Positions 34,225 to 43,490 of a DNA stretch of 64,000 bases are shown one piece after another. Each line of letters opens with the position of its first letter. Positions within the stretch are counted from its first letter, which is position 1. The translations under genes were made by a program, and so were the position numbers. This stretch comes from Methanospirillum purgamenti. Its GTDB lineage: Archaea > Halobacteriota > Methanomicrobia > Methanomicrobiales > Methanospirillaceae. The notes under the pieces are model-generated. The model ran no database searches and was not told the DNA's origin. It saw nothing but the letters and a program-made list of their open reading frames with translations. The stretch lies in the NCBI RefSeq assembly GCF_018502485.1, contig NZ_CP075546.1; one strand, given 5' to 3'.

Positions 34225-35325
34225 ATGCAGAATAATTCTGATTGTGATCAACCACAAATTACCTCTCTTGAAGAAATTGGATGGGATAAAGAATGGGATT
34301 TAATTTTTTCCCCATATAAAGGCCCGTATATATCTGGCAGAGTAGCAACTGCTCATAAAACGAAATATGATGTACTCATACCTGGAGAGATCATCTCATT
34401 ACCTATTTCTGGAGTAATGAGATCTAAAAACCTCCACCCGGTAGTGGGAGATTTTGTTGTTATTTTAAATCAGGATCCAACATCCCGGATGATTGTATCA
34501 ATATTAGACAGAAGAACCTGTCTGTCACGTGGAGGAGCCGGAGAATCAACCGGAGAACAAATATTAGCGGCAAATATTGACACGGCTTTTATTGTCACTG
34601 ATCCAGGAATGGATTTTAATATCTCGCGGATTGAGAGATATCTCCTCATTGTAAGATCATCTGGAGCTGAGCCGGTAATCATCCTGAACAAAACCGATAC
34701 GTGTGATGATACCACATCCAAAATAAATGAAATTCATACCGAACTTGGACACATTCCGGTTGTTGCCATCAGTGCCCTTCAGAATACCGGCCTCGATCAA
34801 TTAAAAGAGTATCTGAAACCAGGAAAAACAATAATCTTTCTTGGATCATCAGGAGTAGGAAAATCAACACTGATGAATGCCCTTTCAGGATTTAATCTTC
34901 AACAAACGGAGAGTATCAGGGAGGATGATGGAAAAGGCCGGCACACCACGACTGTCCGTCACCTTATCGTACTTCCATCCAAGTGTTCACTGATTGATAC
35001 TCCTGGGCTTCGGGAAATCCGGATCTGGACCGCTGAAGATCAGGTTGAGGAATTATTTCAGGATATTATCCGGATTGCCAGAGGATGCAGATTCTCTGAT
35101 TGTTCTCACCAGCAGGAACCGGGTTGTGCTGTTAGACAGGCAATAGATAATGGTGAACTATTAGAGAGCCGATTAGAGCGATATCGAAAAATTCTGAAAG
35201 AAATGTCATTTGAAAGAGAAAAAGCTGAAATTGGATTAAAACGATTTGAAAAGAAAAAGTTCAAAGGGATAAGTCAGCTTGCTCATGAGCTTCATGAGAG
35301 TCCTAAGTGGAAAGCACAACGGTAA
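34225..35325 (+). CDS. rsgA: Circularly permuted GTPase RsgA
   Basis: A 366-residue GTPase that in bacteria matures the small ribosomal subunit. It has an N-terminal OB-like domain. The GTPase motifs appear in permuted order: G4 NKTD (about 155), G5 AISAL, G1 GSSGVGKST (about 207-215), G2 region HTTTVRH and G3 DTPGLREI. A C-terminal zinc-binding domain carries CRFSDCSHQQEPGC (about 288-301). All catalytic elements are intact. RsgA is mainly bacterial; its presence here suggests ancient transfer into methanogens. Its target on an archaeal ribosome is uncertain. Confidence 0.92.
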   Translation: MQNNSDCDQPQITSLEEIGWDKEWDLIFSPYKGPYISGRVATAHKTKYDVLIPGEIISLPISGVMRSKNLHPVVGDFVVILNQDPTSRMIVSILDRRTCLSRGGAGESTGEQILAANIDTAFIVTDPGMDFNISRIERYLLIVRSSGAEPVIILNKTDTCDDTTSKINEIHTELGHIPVVAISALQNTGLDQLKEYLKPGKTIIFLGSSGVGKSTLMNALSGFNLQQTESIREDDGKGRHTTTVRHLIVLPSKCSLIDTPGLREIRIWTAEDQVEELFQDIIRIARGCRFSDCSHQQEPGCAVRQAIDNGELLESRLERYRKILKEMSFEREKAEIGLKRFEKKKFKGISQLAHELHESPKWKAQR

Positions 35326-35442
35326 AGGTACTTCTCCGTAAAAAGATTCATTGTTATAGAAAGAAATACGCTGATTTCTTCCTATAAAAAGAGAAAATCT
35401 TTAGGTTTTAAATGAGTATAACAGATTACAGGAGGTTAAAAA

Positions 35443-36138
35443 ATGAGATCATACCTGTTTACAGGAGGCATGGTTATCCTTATTCTGATAAGCATGAACT
35501 TTGTCCTCGCAGAAACTCCTCAGGTTTCATCACCTGATAATTGGTGGAATGGGTCATGGATGTCTGATGATTATACTGTACTCATCCTTCAAAATGATGC
35601 GAATATTGCCGGAAGTTATGACCCAGAAGACATCTCAGTCTTGGATCCTGGTCTGCTTAAAGGAACATTATCAAAAGACAAAAAAACATTTTCAGGAATA
35701 TGGTCAGAATCAGGAGCGATTACATATATTCTGTCAGATGATCTCATGTCATTTTCAGGAGCAGGAACAGTCAATCAGGAAGGAAATATTGGAGATCCCT
35801 TCACGTATTTAAGTAATGCCACACGAGAAGGAGAAGTGAAAGACCTGAATAATACCTGGACAGGAACCTGGAAATCAGCCAGCAATATCTACACATTTAC
35901 TCAGAATGGATCGGTAGTTTTTGGTTCTTACTCTCCATTCCATAGTGAAGTAGATGAACCAGGTCACATAGATGGAGTAATTTCAGAGGATGGGAAAAAA
36001 TTTACTGGCTCCTGGGTTGAAACAGGAAATTTCACATTTGTTCTTTCAGAAGATAAGAAGAGTTATACTGGGACATATACAACTTCATTTTCTGATTCCG
36101 GATCTCTTGAATTCTGGAATGGTACAAAAATGGAATAA
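35443..36138 (+). CDS. Secreted protein with a duplicated beta-rich domain
   Basis: A 231-residue exported protein of unknown family. The signal peptide is RSYLFTGGMVILILISMNFVLA. The mature part holds two copies of a module of about 80 residues. Copy 1 (about 34-108) has WWNGSW ... GSYDP ... GLLKGTLSKDKKTFSGIW ... YILSDD. Copy 2 (about 134-215) has TWTGTW ... GSYSP ... GHIDGVISEDGKKFTGSW ... FVLSED. The alternating pattern suggests up-and-down beta strands, lipocalin-like. A strong AGGAGGT at 35430-35436 sets the ATG at 35443 and suggests high expression. Confidence 0.7.
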   Translation: MRSYLFTGGMVILILISMNFVLAETPQVSSPDNWWNGSWMSDDYTVLILQNDANIAGSYDPEDISVLDPGLLKGTLSKDKKTFSGIWSESGAITYILSDDLMSFSGAGTVNQEGNIGDPFTYLSNATREGEVKDLNNTWTGTWKSASNIYTFTQNGSVVFGSYSPFHSEVDEPGHIDGVISEDGKKFTGSWVETGNFTFVLSEDKKSYTGTYTTSFSDSGSLEFWNGTKME

Positions 36139-36297
36139 TCATTTTTTAAACAGGCACACAATATACCACAGACTACAAAGTTCAATTTGACCTATTATTC
36201 CTATCAGAATTTACCAAAAATTAATTTCAAATAACTGTAATTTTCATATGTTTTTTCAGACAGCCGTTCTGCAAACCTATGAAAAAAAGGAATTCTG

Positions 36298-39099
36298 TTA
36301 AGACTGTTCATCAATGTGGTATTTTCCTTTTGGAACATCTATTACAAACAGACATCCATCTCCAAATGATCCTTGTTCAGAGATAGTAATAGAGGAGATG
36401 GATAGGATTTCCCGGGTTAAAAAGAGCCCATACCCGGTATTTTTGCCAAACCCTCTCTCGAAGATTAATTTTTTCTGATCATCAGGTATCCCTATACCAT
36501 CGTCTTTGATCTTTATCAGAAGACCTGTGTTGGCCTCATATGATGTAATATCAATCCGAGTCAGTTTTTCCCCATGCCTGATAGCATTTTCAATGAGATT
36601 ATAACACACTTTTTCAAATAACGGATCAACAAGAATGAAAATTCCAGATATAGCAATATTGACCGTAATATTTCCGGTATCAATTTCTTTCTCTGCTCGG
36701 CGGAATATTTCACCTACATCCTGCCACTCCGGAACCTTCATCCCCAGTTCCTGGTAGGTTTTGGAAAATGAGACAAAATGCTCAATTTCACTCAAAGAAC
36801 GTTTTATGGCGTCCATATACGTTTTTTGATCAGGGTTCAGATCAATTTCTTCTATAAATGAAAGATACGCTTTAGAAATCATGATTTTATTCAGTATATC
36901 ATGTCTGGTAATACTGGATAACAAGTTCAATTTATTATTTGCAACAAGCAATGCCTCTTCAGCTTGTTTCAGAGTAGTAATATCACGAATTGTTTCGATG
37001 GCACCGATAATGGTTCCAGTCGAATCATAAAGACACGCAGCGATTGCAGATATATATTTCATCTCTCCGGAGATATCAACCCAGAAACTGGATTTTATAA
37101 TGTCTCCTTCTTGTTCAATTCGGTCATACAAGTTATCAGATGAAATTTCCGGATGAAGTACAAGGTCAATGAGAACTGGTCTTTTTATTCCATGAATGGG
37201 AACAGAATATTCATAATCTCCCTTTCCAATCATTGAGGCCGATGAATATCCAGTCAGTTTCTCAAATGCTCTGTTCCAGAAGAGAACATATCCATCAGCA
37301 TCTATTACAAAAGTCGGATCAGGGAGAAGCTGCAGGATCATTTGAATTTGAGTGAAAGATTTCTGAAGCGCCTCCTGTTCGGCGAATGAAATTATTGCCT
37401 GACGCTCTTTTGTAATATCTCTGATATGAACAAGACTTAATATCCTGTTGTCTTCTGGGATCTTGGTTATCTGAATATTGAGGTACTGCTCTCCGTCATT
37501 ATTGATCCTGGAGATGGTTTTAGACAGATATTCATTATTTTCCAATCGGTATGAATTAATCATTTCACAAATTACCGGACCGATCTCATCAAAAAGCGAT
37601 GAAGCCTCTTTTCCACATGCATCCACAGCAGAAATCTGAAACATCTCTTCAGCAGCCCGGTTCATCTCAAGCAAGGTACATGTATCAAGAAGGAAAATAG
37701 CATCTGCTGATGACTGAAAAAGGCTCAGATATCGTTCTTCACTCGCTTTAAGTGATGAGAACATGGTCCGAAGTTGAACTGCCATTTGACTAAATGAATG
37801 TGATAGTTCTCCAAGTTCATCATCCCTATCAAGATCAGTCCACAATGAGAAATCTCCGCGTGCAAGAGCTTTTGCAGACCTATTCATGGATAAAACAGGT
37901 TTTGTGATATATCTCGCCAGAAATATACAAAGTATAATTGTCCCAATAATTGCACAAATTAAAAATATGAACGTTATCTGATTATGAGCATAAATACTAC
38001 CCATAATATCAGATTCAGGAATGACAACTACAATGAGCCAGTCAAGTCCATATTGATCCTGGTATGGAGAGATTTGAACAAGTTGTCTGGTTCCCCCATA
38101 ATCACACTGGAACTGTTTTGAGCTTATAATTGTTTGATTGCCTAAATGTTCTAATAAGTAATGAGATGTTCTCTGAATTACTGGATCTTTACAGGCTGAA
38201 GCAGATAGGCGAACAAGCGTCCCATTTTCATTAACATATGGTTCCCGGACCGTTGAAGAAGCGACAAGTACACCCGATTTTTCAATGATAAAAGCCTGAC
38301 CGTGTGGTGATATCTCGATTTTTTGTAAAAAGTCACTAATACCAGATAAAGTCAGAGCAGTATCCATAACCCCAAGTAATTCACCAGTATCAGAATAGAC
38401 AGGACGAACTGCATCTATACTGACTATTCCCTCAAGCCACATATAAATCGGTGTCCAGACAGGTTCTTTTGCCTGAACTGCTTCCTGGTACCAGGGTCTG
38501 GTACGGGGATCGTAATCTGGAATGGTGATTGTTTTTTCTCCAGTCCGACCATCCGGAAATAAATGGTATTCTACAAAGGAAAAATTTGTGTTCTGATTTG
38601 AAATTCCATAATATCGTTCTTTTCCTGTTGCAAGACCTGGTGATCCAACTTTTGAAATAATGGTATAATTACCCTCTTTCTCATGTCCATAACAAATAGC
38701 TTCTACAGTATCAAATTGGTGTGATAATTCCAGAAAGTATTCTTTTAAATCTTCTGTATCATGAACAGACACACGATTATGTTTAAATGAGTCAATGCTG
38801 AGTTGGTTAACAAAGTGGGGAACCTGCAGGTAAGAATCGAGCTGATCTGATATTCTGTTCGCTACTTCATGTTGTAGCTGACCTGCAAGTTCATTTGCAC
38901 TATATTGGCTGTTTTGAAATGCTAACAATCCAGTAATGCAAATTGCAAGAACTACAACCAATCCAAAAAGAAGGGTAAGCACGGTCCTTAATTTCAACCG
39001 GCCAAAAAAGCGATGAATCTGATGAAGGGGCCCTTTATCTTTCTTTTTATTAGGGGCAGATGAGTCATTTGAAACCGATACGTATTCATCATCTTTCAT
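36298..39099 (-). CDS. Membrane sensor histidine kinase (Cache-HAMP-PAS-PAS-kinase)
   Basis: A 933-residue sensor. Membrane segments at about 38-60 and 373-395 enclose a 310-residue extracellular dCache-like domain (RPWYQEAVQAKEPVWTPIY is typical). These are followed by HAMP (about 396-450), PAS (about 452-570), a second PAS beginning LLPDPTFVIDADG, the phospho-acceptor box SSITRHDILNKI and a HATPase domain with NLIENAIRHGE, DDGIGIP and GYGLFLTREI. There is no receiver. It probably senses a small extracellular ligand. It lies upstream of nothing obvious; the receiver-kinase gene 122 bp away on the same strand could be a partner. Confidence 0.9.
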   Translation of the reverse strand: MKDDEYVSVSNDSSAPNKKKDKGPLHQIHRFFGRLKLRTVLTLLFGLVVVLAICITGLLAFQNSQYSANELAGQLQHEVANRISDQLDSYLQVPHFVNQLSIDSFKHNRVSVHDTEDLKEYFLELSHQFDTVEAICYGHEKEGNYTIISKVGSPGLATGKERYYGISNQNTNFSFVEYHLFPDGRTGEKTITIPDYDPRTRPWYQEAVQAKEPVWTPIYMWLEGIVSIDAVRPVYSDTGELLGVMDTALTLSGISDFLQKIEISPHGQAFIIEKSGVLVASSTVREPYVNENGTLVRLSASACKDPVIQRTSHYLLEHLGNQTIISSKQFQCDYGGTRQLVQISPYQDQYGLDWLIVVVIPESDIMGSIYAHNQITFIFLICAIIGTIILCIFLARYITKPVLSMNRSAKALARGDFSLWTDLDRDDELGELSHSFSQMAVQLRTMFSSLKASEERYLSLFQSSADAIFLLDTCTLLEMNRAAEEMFQISAVDACGKEASSLFDEIGPVICEMINSYRLENNEYLSKTISRINNDGEQYLNIQITKIPEDNRILSLVHIRDITKERQAIISFAEQEALQKSFTQIQMILQLLPDPTFVIDADGYVLFWNRAFEKLTGYSSASMIGKGDYEYSVPIHGIKRPVLIDLVLHPEISSDNLYDRIEQEGDIIKSSFWVDISGEMKYISAIAACLYDSTGTIIGAIETIRDITTLKQAEEALLVANNKLNLLSSITRHDILNKIMISKAYLSFIEEIDLNPDQKTYMDAIKRSLSEIEHFVSFSKTYQELGMKVPEWQDVGEIFRRAEKEIDTGNITVNIAISGIFILVDPLFEKVCYNLIENAIRHGEKLTRIDITSYEANTGLLIKIKDDGIGIPDDQKKLIFERGFGKNTGYGLFLTREILSISSITISEQGSFGDGCLFVIDVPKGKYHIDEQS

Positions 39100-39221
39100 G
39101 CATAACTAAAGAGACCGATATAGTATCATTCAAATCCATTGACGATAAACGTATCCCTTTGATATTCCCTTACCCAGGTTAACAGAAAAAAAACTTGTGT
39201 ACATAAATCAATTTTACTCAA

Positions 39222-41678
39222 TCATATGACTGGATCTAAAGTTTTTTCCGGACCAAGAGTAAAATAAAAAACAGACCCTTTTCCAGGAGAAGATTCAGCC
39301 CAGATTTTTCCGCCATGTCGATCAATAATCTGTTTTACAATTGCCAGACCAACTCCTGATCCTTCGTACTCATTCCCAAAGTGAACTCGTTCAAATAATT
39401 TGAAGATACGGTCTGCATAATTCATATCAAATCCAATTCCATTATCCCGAATAAAATATGCTAATTCTCCACTTGAGGGCCCAAATCCCATTTCGATGAT
39501 CGTTTGAGGTTTTGAACGGGTAAATTTTAATGCATTCGAAAAAAGGTTTACAAACACCTGTCGAATGAGAACTTTATCTGCATACCCGTTAGGAATAGGT
39601 CCAATAATGGTAATTATATCTCTTTTTTTATTGTCTATCAGTAATTCCTCAAGAACTTCCCTGACAAGTTGTTCTATATGAATCATGTCTTTTTGAAGGA
39701 TATGATGTGTGGATTTTGAAAGAAAAAAAAGCGAATCGATCAACTGATTCATTTTCGCTACGTTTTTCCGAATTATTTCTAGAAGACGAATCGACTCTGA
39801 AGGAAGATCCTTTGTATATTTTTCTAAAAAAATAGCAGTAAATCCATCTATCGCACGAAGAGGTGCCCGTAGATCATGGGTGACAGAATAGGTATACATA
39901 GAAAGATCATTATTCACTGCTGAGAGTTCACGTGTCCTCTCTTTGACTTTCTCTTCCAGCTCAGCATATAATTTCACCAGTTCATCTTCAGCACATTTTC
40001 GCTGGGTAATATCACGACCAACAGCCTGATATTCTATCAATTCTCCATCAGGGGTGAAAATAGCCCTGATATTCAATTGTTGCCATCTGATAGAACCATC
40101 ATTCAGGATCAGACGTATCTCTATGGTTGAGATTGGATCAGAAGCGGTGAGTTTAGTGAGGTGTTTTTTTAATAATTCAAAATCTTCATTAAAAATAAAC
40201 GGGATAATTGTTCGTTCGGCCAATTCTTCAGGTGTGATATCAAAATATGTAAAAAATGCATCATTAGCAAAGATATGAGTACCATCGGGTCTGAAGCGTA
40301 AGATAACATCCGTCTGACTTTCAACAACCGCTTTATATCGTTCCTCACTTTCAATAAGTTCCTGCAGGGTGTGTAGCCGGAGACATGCAACTGAAGCCTG
40401 TGATACAAATGCTTCTAATAATTCACGATTTTCCAATTCATGTCCCTTTTTCAGAGTTATTGCTACATGACCAAATGCTTCTCCCTGACTTGAAAATCCC
40501 AGAATATAACTATCCCCAAGTGATAACATCTCTTCTATTCTCTTGCATTTTTCTTCAGGAACCATGTGAAAGAGTAAATAATAGAGTGATGGGGCTCTTA
40601 CTGGTCCTTTTTTTAAAAATACTACTTCAGCAGAGGGATCTAATGAAAGTGGATACGCATAACCGGTAATATTACTTCCAAGTTCCTTTCTGACAATTGG
40701 AAGGATATCCTCCGAACCAACCACGGTTTTTAAAATAAGTGTGTGATTTTTCTTATCTATTGCTCCAACGGTAATATATGAATCAGGAACGATTTCAAGT
40801 ATAGTATCGCCGATAAATTGGTACAAAGTCTGTTGATCTTCAATATCAAGTAGTTTCATGGCAGTCCTGGATAAAAACTCCAGATTGGTAAAATACTGTT
40901 CTTCCCTCCTTGACGTTTCCAAATTTTTCTCTAAATCTATCCCTATTCCCTGAATAAAGTTACAACTACCATCGTTATCAAAAAATGCAGTCCATATCCA
41001 TTCAGTCCATATTTTTTGGGTTTTATTATCTGCAGGAAAGAGACGAAACTTAAATGAAATATTCGGTGATTCTGAAGAAAGTTTCATTATTGCATCTACA
41101 AAAGGCCCTCTATCGGATTTAATAATGTAATTTAAAAAATTCTCCCCGACAATGTCTTTAGAAGAAATATGAATAGTGGCTAATAACACAGGATTGCAAA
41201 ATAATACAACCATATTCAGATTAATCCGAAGAAGAAACGATTGTTGTATATTCAGAATGCTTCGAGAAGGTAACTCTTGTAATTTATGCGACTCACGTTT
41301 TTCCTTGCGCACCATTTCAATCCGGACAATACCGTAGATTTCATTTAATTGTGCAACAATATCTCCGGTTTTTCGAAAATATCCTGTTACTCCATACCGT
41401 GAGGCTTCAATGGCTACATCTTCATTACCATGCCCTGTTAGTAATAAAAAAGGGAGTTCCCCATATCTTGATCTGATATGTCGAAGAAGATCGATACCAC
41501 TTTTTTCAGGGAGTAAATACTCAGATATCACCATATCAATCCTGTTCTTTGCCAGGATCTTCTCACCTTCCTCCTCGTTCAAAACAGTTTTTACTTGAAC
41601 ATAGGCCCACATTTTTGTCTCTGCGAGGACGAATGAAAGGAAGAATATGTCATCATCCACCCAGAGCAGAGAGAACAT
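39222..41678 (-). CDS. Hybrid sensor kinase: receiver-PAS-GAF-PAS-HisKA-HATPase
   Basis: An 818-residue soluble protein. The receiver (1-120) has the acid pocket DDD (8-10) and the lysine of YFRKTGD, but the phospho-acceptor is glutamate (E53 in VISEYLLPEKSG) instead of aspartate. It is followed by a PAS domain (about 150-260), a GAF-like domain (about 270-440) and a PAS domain (about 445-570). A coiled coil leads into HisKA with VTHDLRAPLRAIDGF (about 608), then HATPase with NLFSNALKFTR, DNGIGFD and GSGVGLAIVKQI. The kinase is of the bacterial phytochrome-like type, unlike the RHDILN kinases elsewhere in the window. Confidence 0.9.
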   Translation of the reverse strand: MFSLLWVDDDIFFLSFVLAETKMWAYVQVKTVLNEEEGEKILAKNRIDMVISEYLLPEKSGIDLLRHIRSRYGELPFLLLTGHGNEDVAIEASRYGVTGYFRKTGDIVAQLNEIYGIVRIEMVRKEKRESHKLQELPSRSILNIQQSFLLRINLNMVVLFCNPVLLATIHISSKDIVGENFLNYIIKSDRGPFVDAIMKLSSESPNISFKFRLFPADNKTQKIWTEWIWTAFFDNDGSCNFIQGIGIDLEKNLETSRREEQYFTNLEFLSRTAMKLLDIEDQQTLYQFIGDTILEIVPDSYITVGAIDKKNHTLILKTVVGSEDILPIVRKELGSNITGYAYPLSLDPSAEVVFLKKGPVRAPSLYYLLFHMVPEEKCKRIEEMLSLGDSYILGFSSQGEAFGHVAITLKKGHELENRELLEAFVSQASVACLRLHTLQELIESEERYKAVVESQTDVILRFRPDGTHIFANDAFFTYFDITPEELAERTIIPFIFNEDFELLKKHLTKLTASDPISTIEIRLILNDGSIRWQQLNIRAIFTPDGELIEYQAVGRDITQRKCAEDELVKLYAELEEKVKERTRELSAVNNDLSMYTYSVTHDLRAPLRAIDGFTAIFLEKYTKDLPSESIRLLEIIRKNVAKMNQLIDSLFFLSKSTHHILQKDMIHIEQLVREVLEELLIDNKKRDIITIIGPIPNGYADKVLIRQVFVNLFSNALKFTRSKPQTIIEMGFGPSSGELAYFIRDNGIGFDMNYADRIFKLFERVHFGNEYEGSGVGLAIVKQIIDRHGGKIWAESSPGKGSVFYFTLGPEKTLDPVI

Positions 41679-41816
41679 AAAACTTGGATTATCCTATGAG
41701 ATGATAAAACTCATGACGGTATTGTAAGTGTAGAGGTATGCAGAAATTAATGTAATAATAGCAGGCATTCATTTGACCAGAATTCATATATACAATCGAA
41801 TGAGACGTACTTCCCC

Positions 41817-42032
41817 ATGCCATCACCACTCATCGCTTTGATTCTCTCGTTCTTTATCCCAGGACTTGGTCAGTTTTATACCGGCCAGTTACTAAAAGCA
41901 ATTCTGCTGTTCGTAGCAGCAGTAATATTTGCTGGTCTATCGACTATTCTGATAGGAATTCCTTTCTATCTTATCGTATGGATATACAGTATGTTTGATG
42001 CATACACGAAAGCAAAGGAGATAAACACCTAA
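41817..42032 (+). CDS. Small two-helix membrane protein (TM2-like)
   Basis: A 71-residue protein made of two membrane helices. The first begins ALILSFFIPGLGQFYTGQ and the second is LIGIPFYLIVWIYSMFDAYT. The GLGQFYTGQ motif and D/Y ending are typical of TM2-related small membrane proteins, whose function is not known. It is a single gene with an A/T-rich upstream region. Confidence 0.7.
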   Translation: MPSPLIALILSFFIPGLGQFYTGQLLKAILLFVAAVIFAGLSTILIGIPFYLIVWIYSMFDAYTKAKEINT

Positions 42033-42201
42033 TCAATTATTTTTGGGCTGTTTTATGTGAACCTACGGCTAACATCACTTAAGTAACCTGTAATTGCTGA
42101 ATATTACAAACTTTCATATTTGGTCTACACATAAATGTGATATAAATGAACATTACATTGCGAAAATGGTAGAAATGGAATCAAAAAGTTGATCCGATAT
42201 T

Positions 42202-42919
42202 ATGAACAGACAACAGATAAGGAGAGTTATTCTCTTCTGGATGTTTATCACCCTCCCGATAACTCTTGTGTATATTTCCCTAATTATCCTGCTCAAAGGA
42301 GTGTCAGAAGGCATAATAACCGGAAGCATGGTGCTTGTTAGCATAACCTTTATAGCATCGCTCTTTTTGGTCGATTCTGGTGTGGCTGGTTCTGTCCTAT
42401 GGGAGCAGAGCAGGAAATATGTGGAGAAATTCAAAAAGTCCAGTCTCTGGGGGAAAATTAAACTATATAAAATACGGACTCTGGCTAGTCAGGATTCTTC
42501 TTCTCGGTTTTTTCATATTTAGTGTAGGCGGACTCTATTCGGTAGATCTTTTCTATGATGCCGATTCTGGAATTTCAGTTACAGAACCGGTAGCATTTAT
42601 GGTGTATTTCTTTCTTCTTGGATTGATTTTTCTATTTGCCATAATTGCAGGAAAACGCGGATTTTGCCATTATATTTGTCCAATCTGTGTAAACTTTATC
42701 ATCGCACGAAAAATTAGAAACCTTATCCGGTGGCCTGCTTTGCATCTGGATGCAGATAAATCACTCTGTATCCAATGTAATAAATGTTCAAAATCTGGTC
42801 CAATGGGACTAGATGTTAAAGAGATGGTAAACACAGGTTAGATAGAAAATTATGAGTGTATACTCTGTGCATCATGTGCAGATATCTGTCCACAAAATGC
42901 TATCTCCTACAAGTTTTAA
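42202..42919 (+). pseudogene. Decayed NapH/MauN-type membrane ferredoxin gene
   Basis: The pieces add up to one membrane iron-sulfur protein. Frame one encodes two membrane helices up to about 42363. A one-base loss in a T run (42364-42368) shifts to a frame giving FGRFWCGWFCPMGAEQEICG, the hallmark of NapH-like proteins. A one-base loss in an A run (about 42459-42462) shifts again to more helices, CHYICPICVNF and CIQCNKCSKSGPMG. An in-frame TAG at 42839-42841 then precedes IENYECILCASCADICPQNA and the natural TAA at 42917. With three lesions no functional protein can be made. The intact form would move electrons at the membrane through two [4Fe-4S] clusters. Confidence 0.8.
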
Positions 42920-43065
42920 TCCCCTTTATTCATGACAATAACAGAAAACCACATGAACCACTTCGGTTCTCACCTGTAACTATGAAAATTGCATCAGTAA
43001 CAAATGCCGAAAGTTAATAGATCAGAAACTATTTTCATCGTAAATTATTTTTAAAAAAAGGAGTT

Positions 43066-43458
43066 TCATCCTAAAGGTGGAACAAACATCGCCAATAAAA
43101 CAATATCTCTATTCCCTGCACGAATAATATGTGATACTCCTGGAGGTGTAACCAATGTCTGGCCTTTTGATACCGAAATTTCTTTTTTATCGAGAGTAAA
43201 AGTACCATTACCTCCAAGAATTGCGTTCCACTCCCATTGTGTATCATGGCTGTGTAATGGGACTTCACAATTTTCCTGAACCCGGACAAGATGATAACTA
43301 AATTTCCCATATGTCTGGTTTTCTCCGATTAAGTCTTTTAGGAATACTCCTTTCCACCCAGGTGGAGAATACCAGGGCATATCATCAGCATGTACTACCT
43401 GCTCAGGGAAAAAAATAGTAGTTTTTTCTAATGTACTCGACATATCATCGTTCCTCAT
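43066..43458 (-). CDS. Single-domain cupin protein
   Basis: A 130-residue cupin. The first cupin motif is seen as VPLHSHDTQWEWNAILGGNG (about 66-85) and the second as TPPGVSHIIRAG. The two HxH-type histidines, a glutamate and the late histidine form a normal metal site. Substrate unknown. It follows the F420-dependent alcohol dehydrogenase gene by 32 bp on the same strand, so it is probably in that operon and might act on an alcohol- or aldehyde-derived metabolite or as a sensor. Confidence 0.8.
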   Translation of the reverse strand: MRNDDMSSTLEKTTIFFPEQVVHADDMPWYSPPGWKGVFLKDLIGENQTYGKFSYHLVRVQENCEVPLHSHDTQWEWNAILGGNGTFTLDKKEISVSKGQTLVTPPGVSHIIRAGNRDIVLLAMFVPPLG

Positions 43459-43490
43459 TATTAATCAATATGGGAGTCGTGAAATCTAGA

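Noticed and set aside
42202..42841. Two separate overlapping small membrane proteins (42202-42522 and 42380-42841).
   Set aside because: A third frame between them encodes the NapH signature, so these are pieces of one broken gene.
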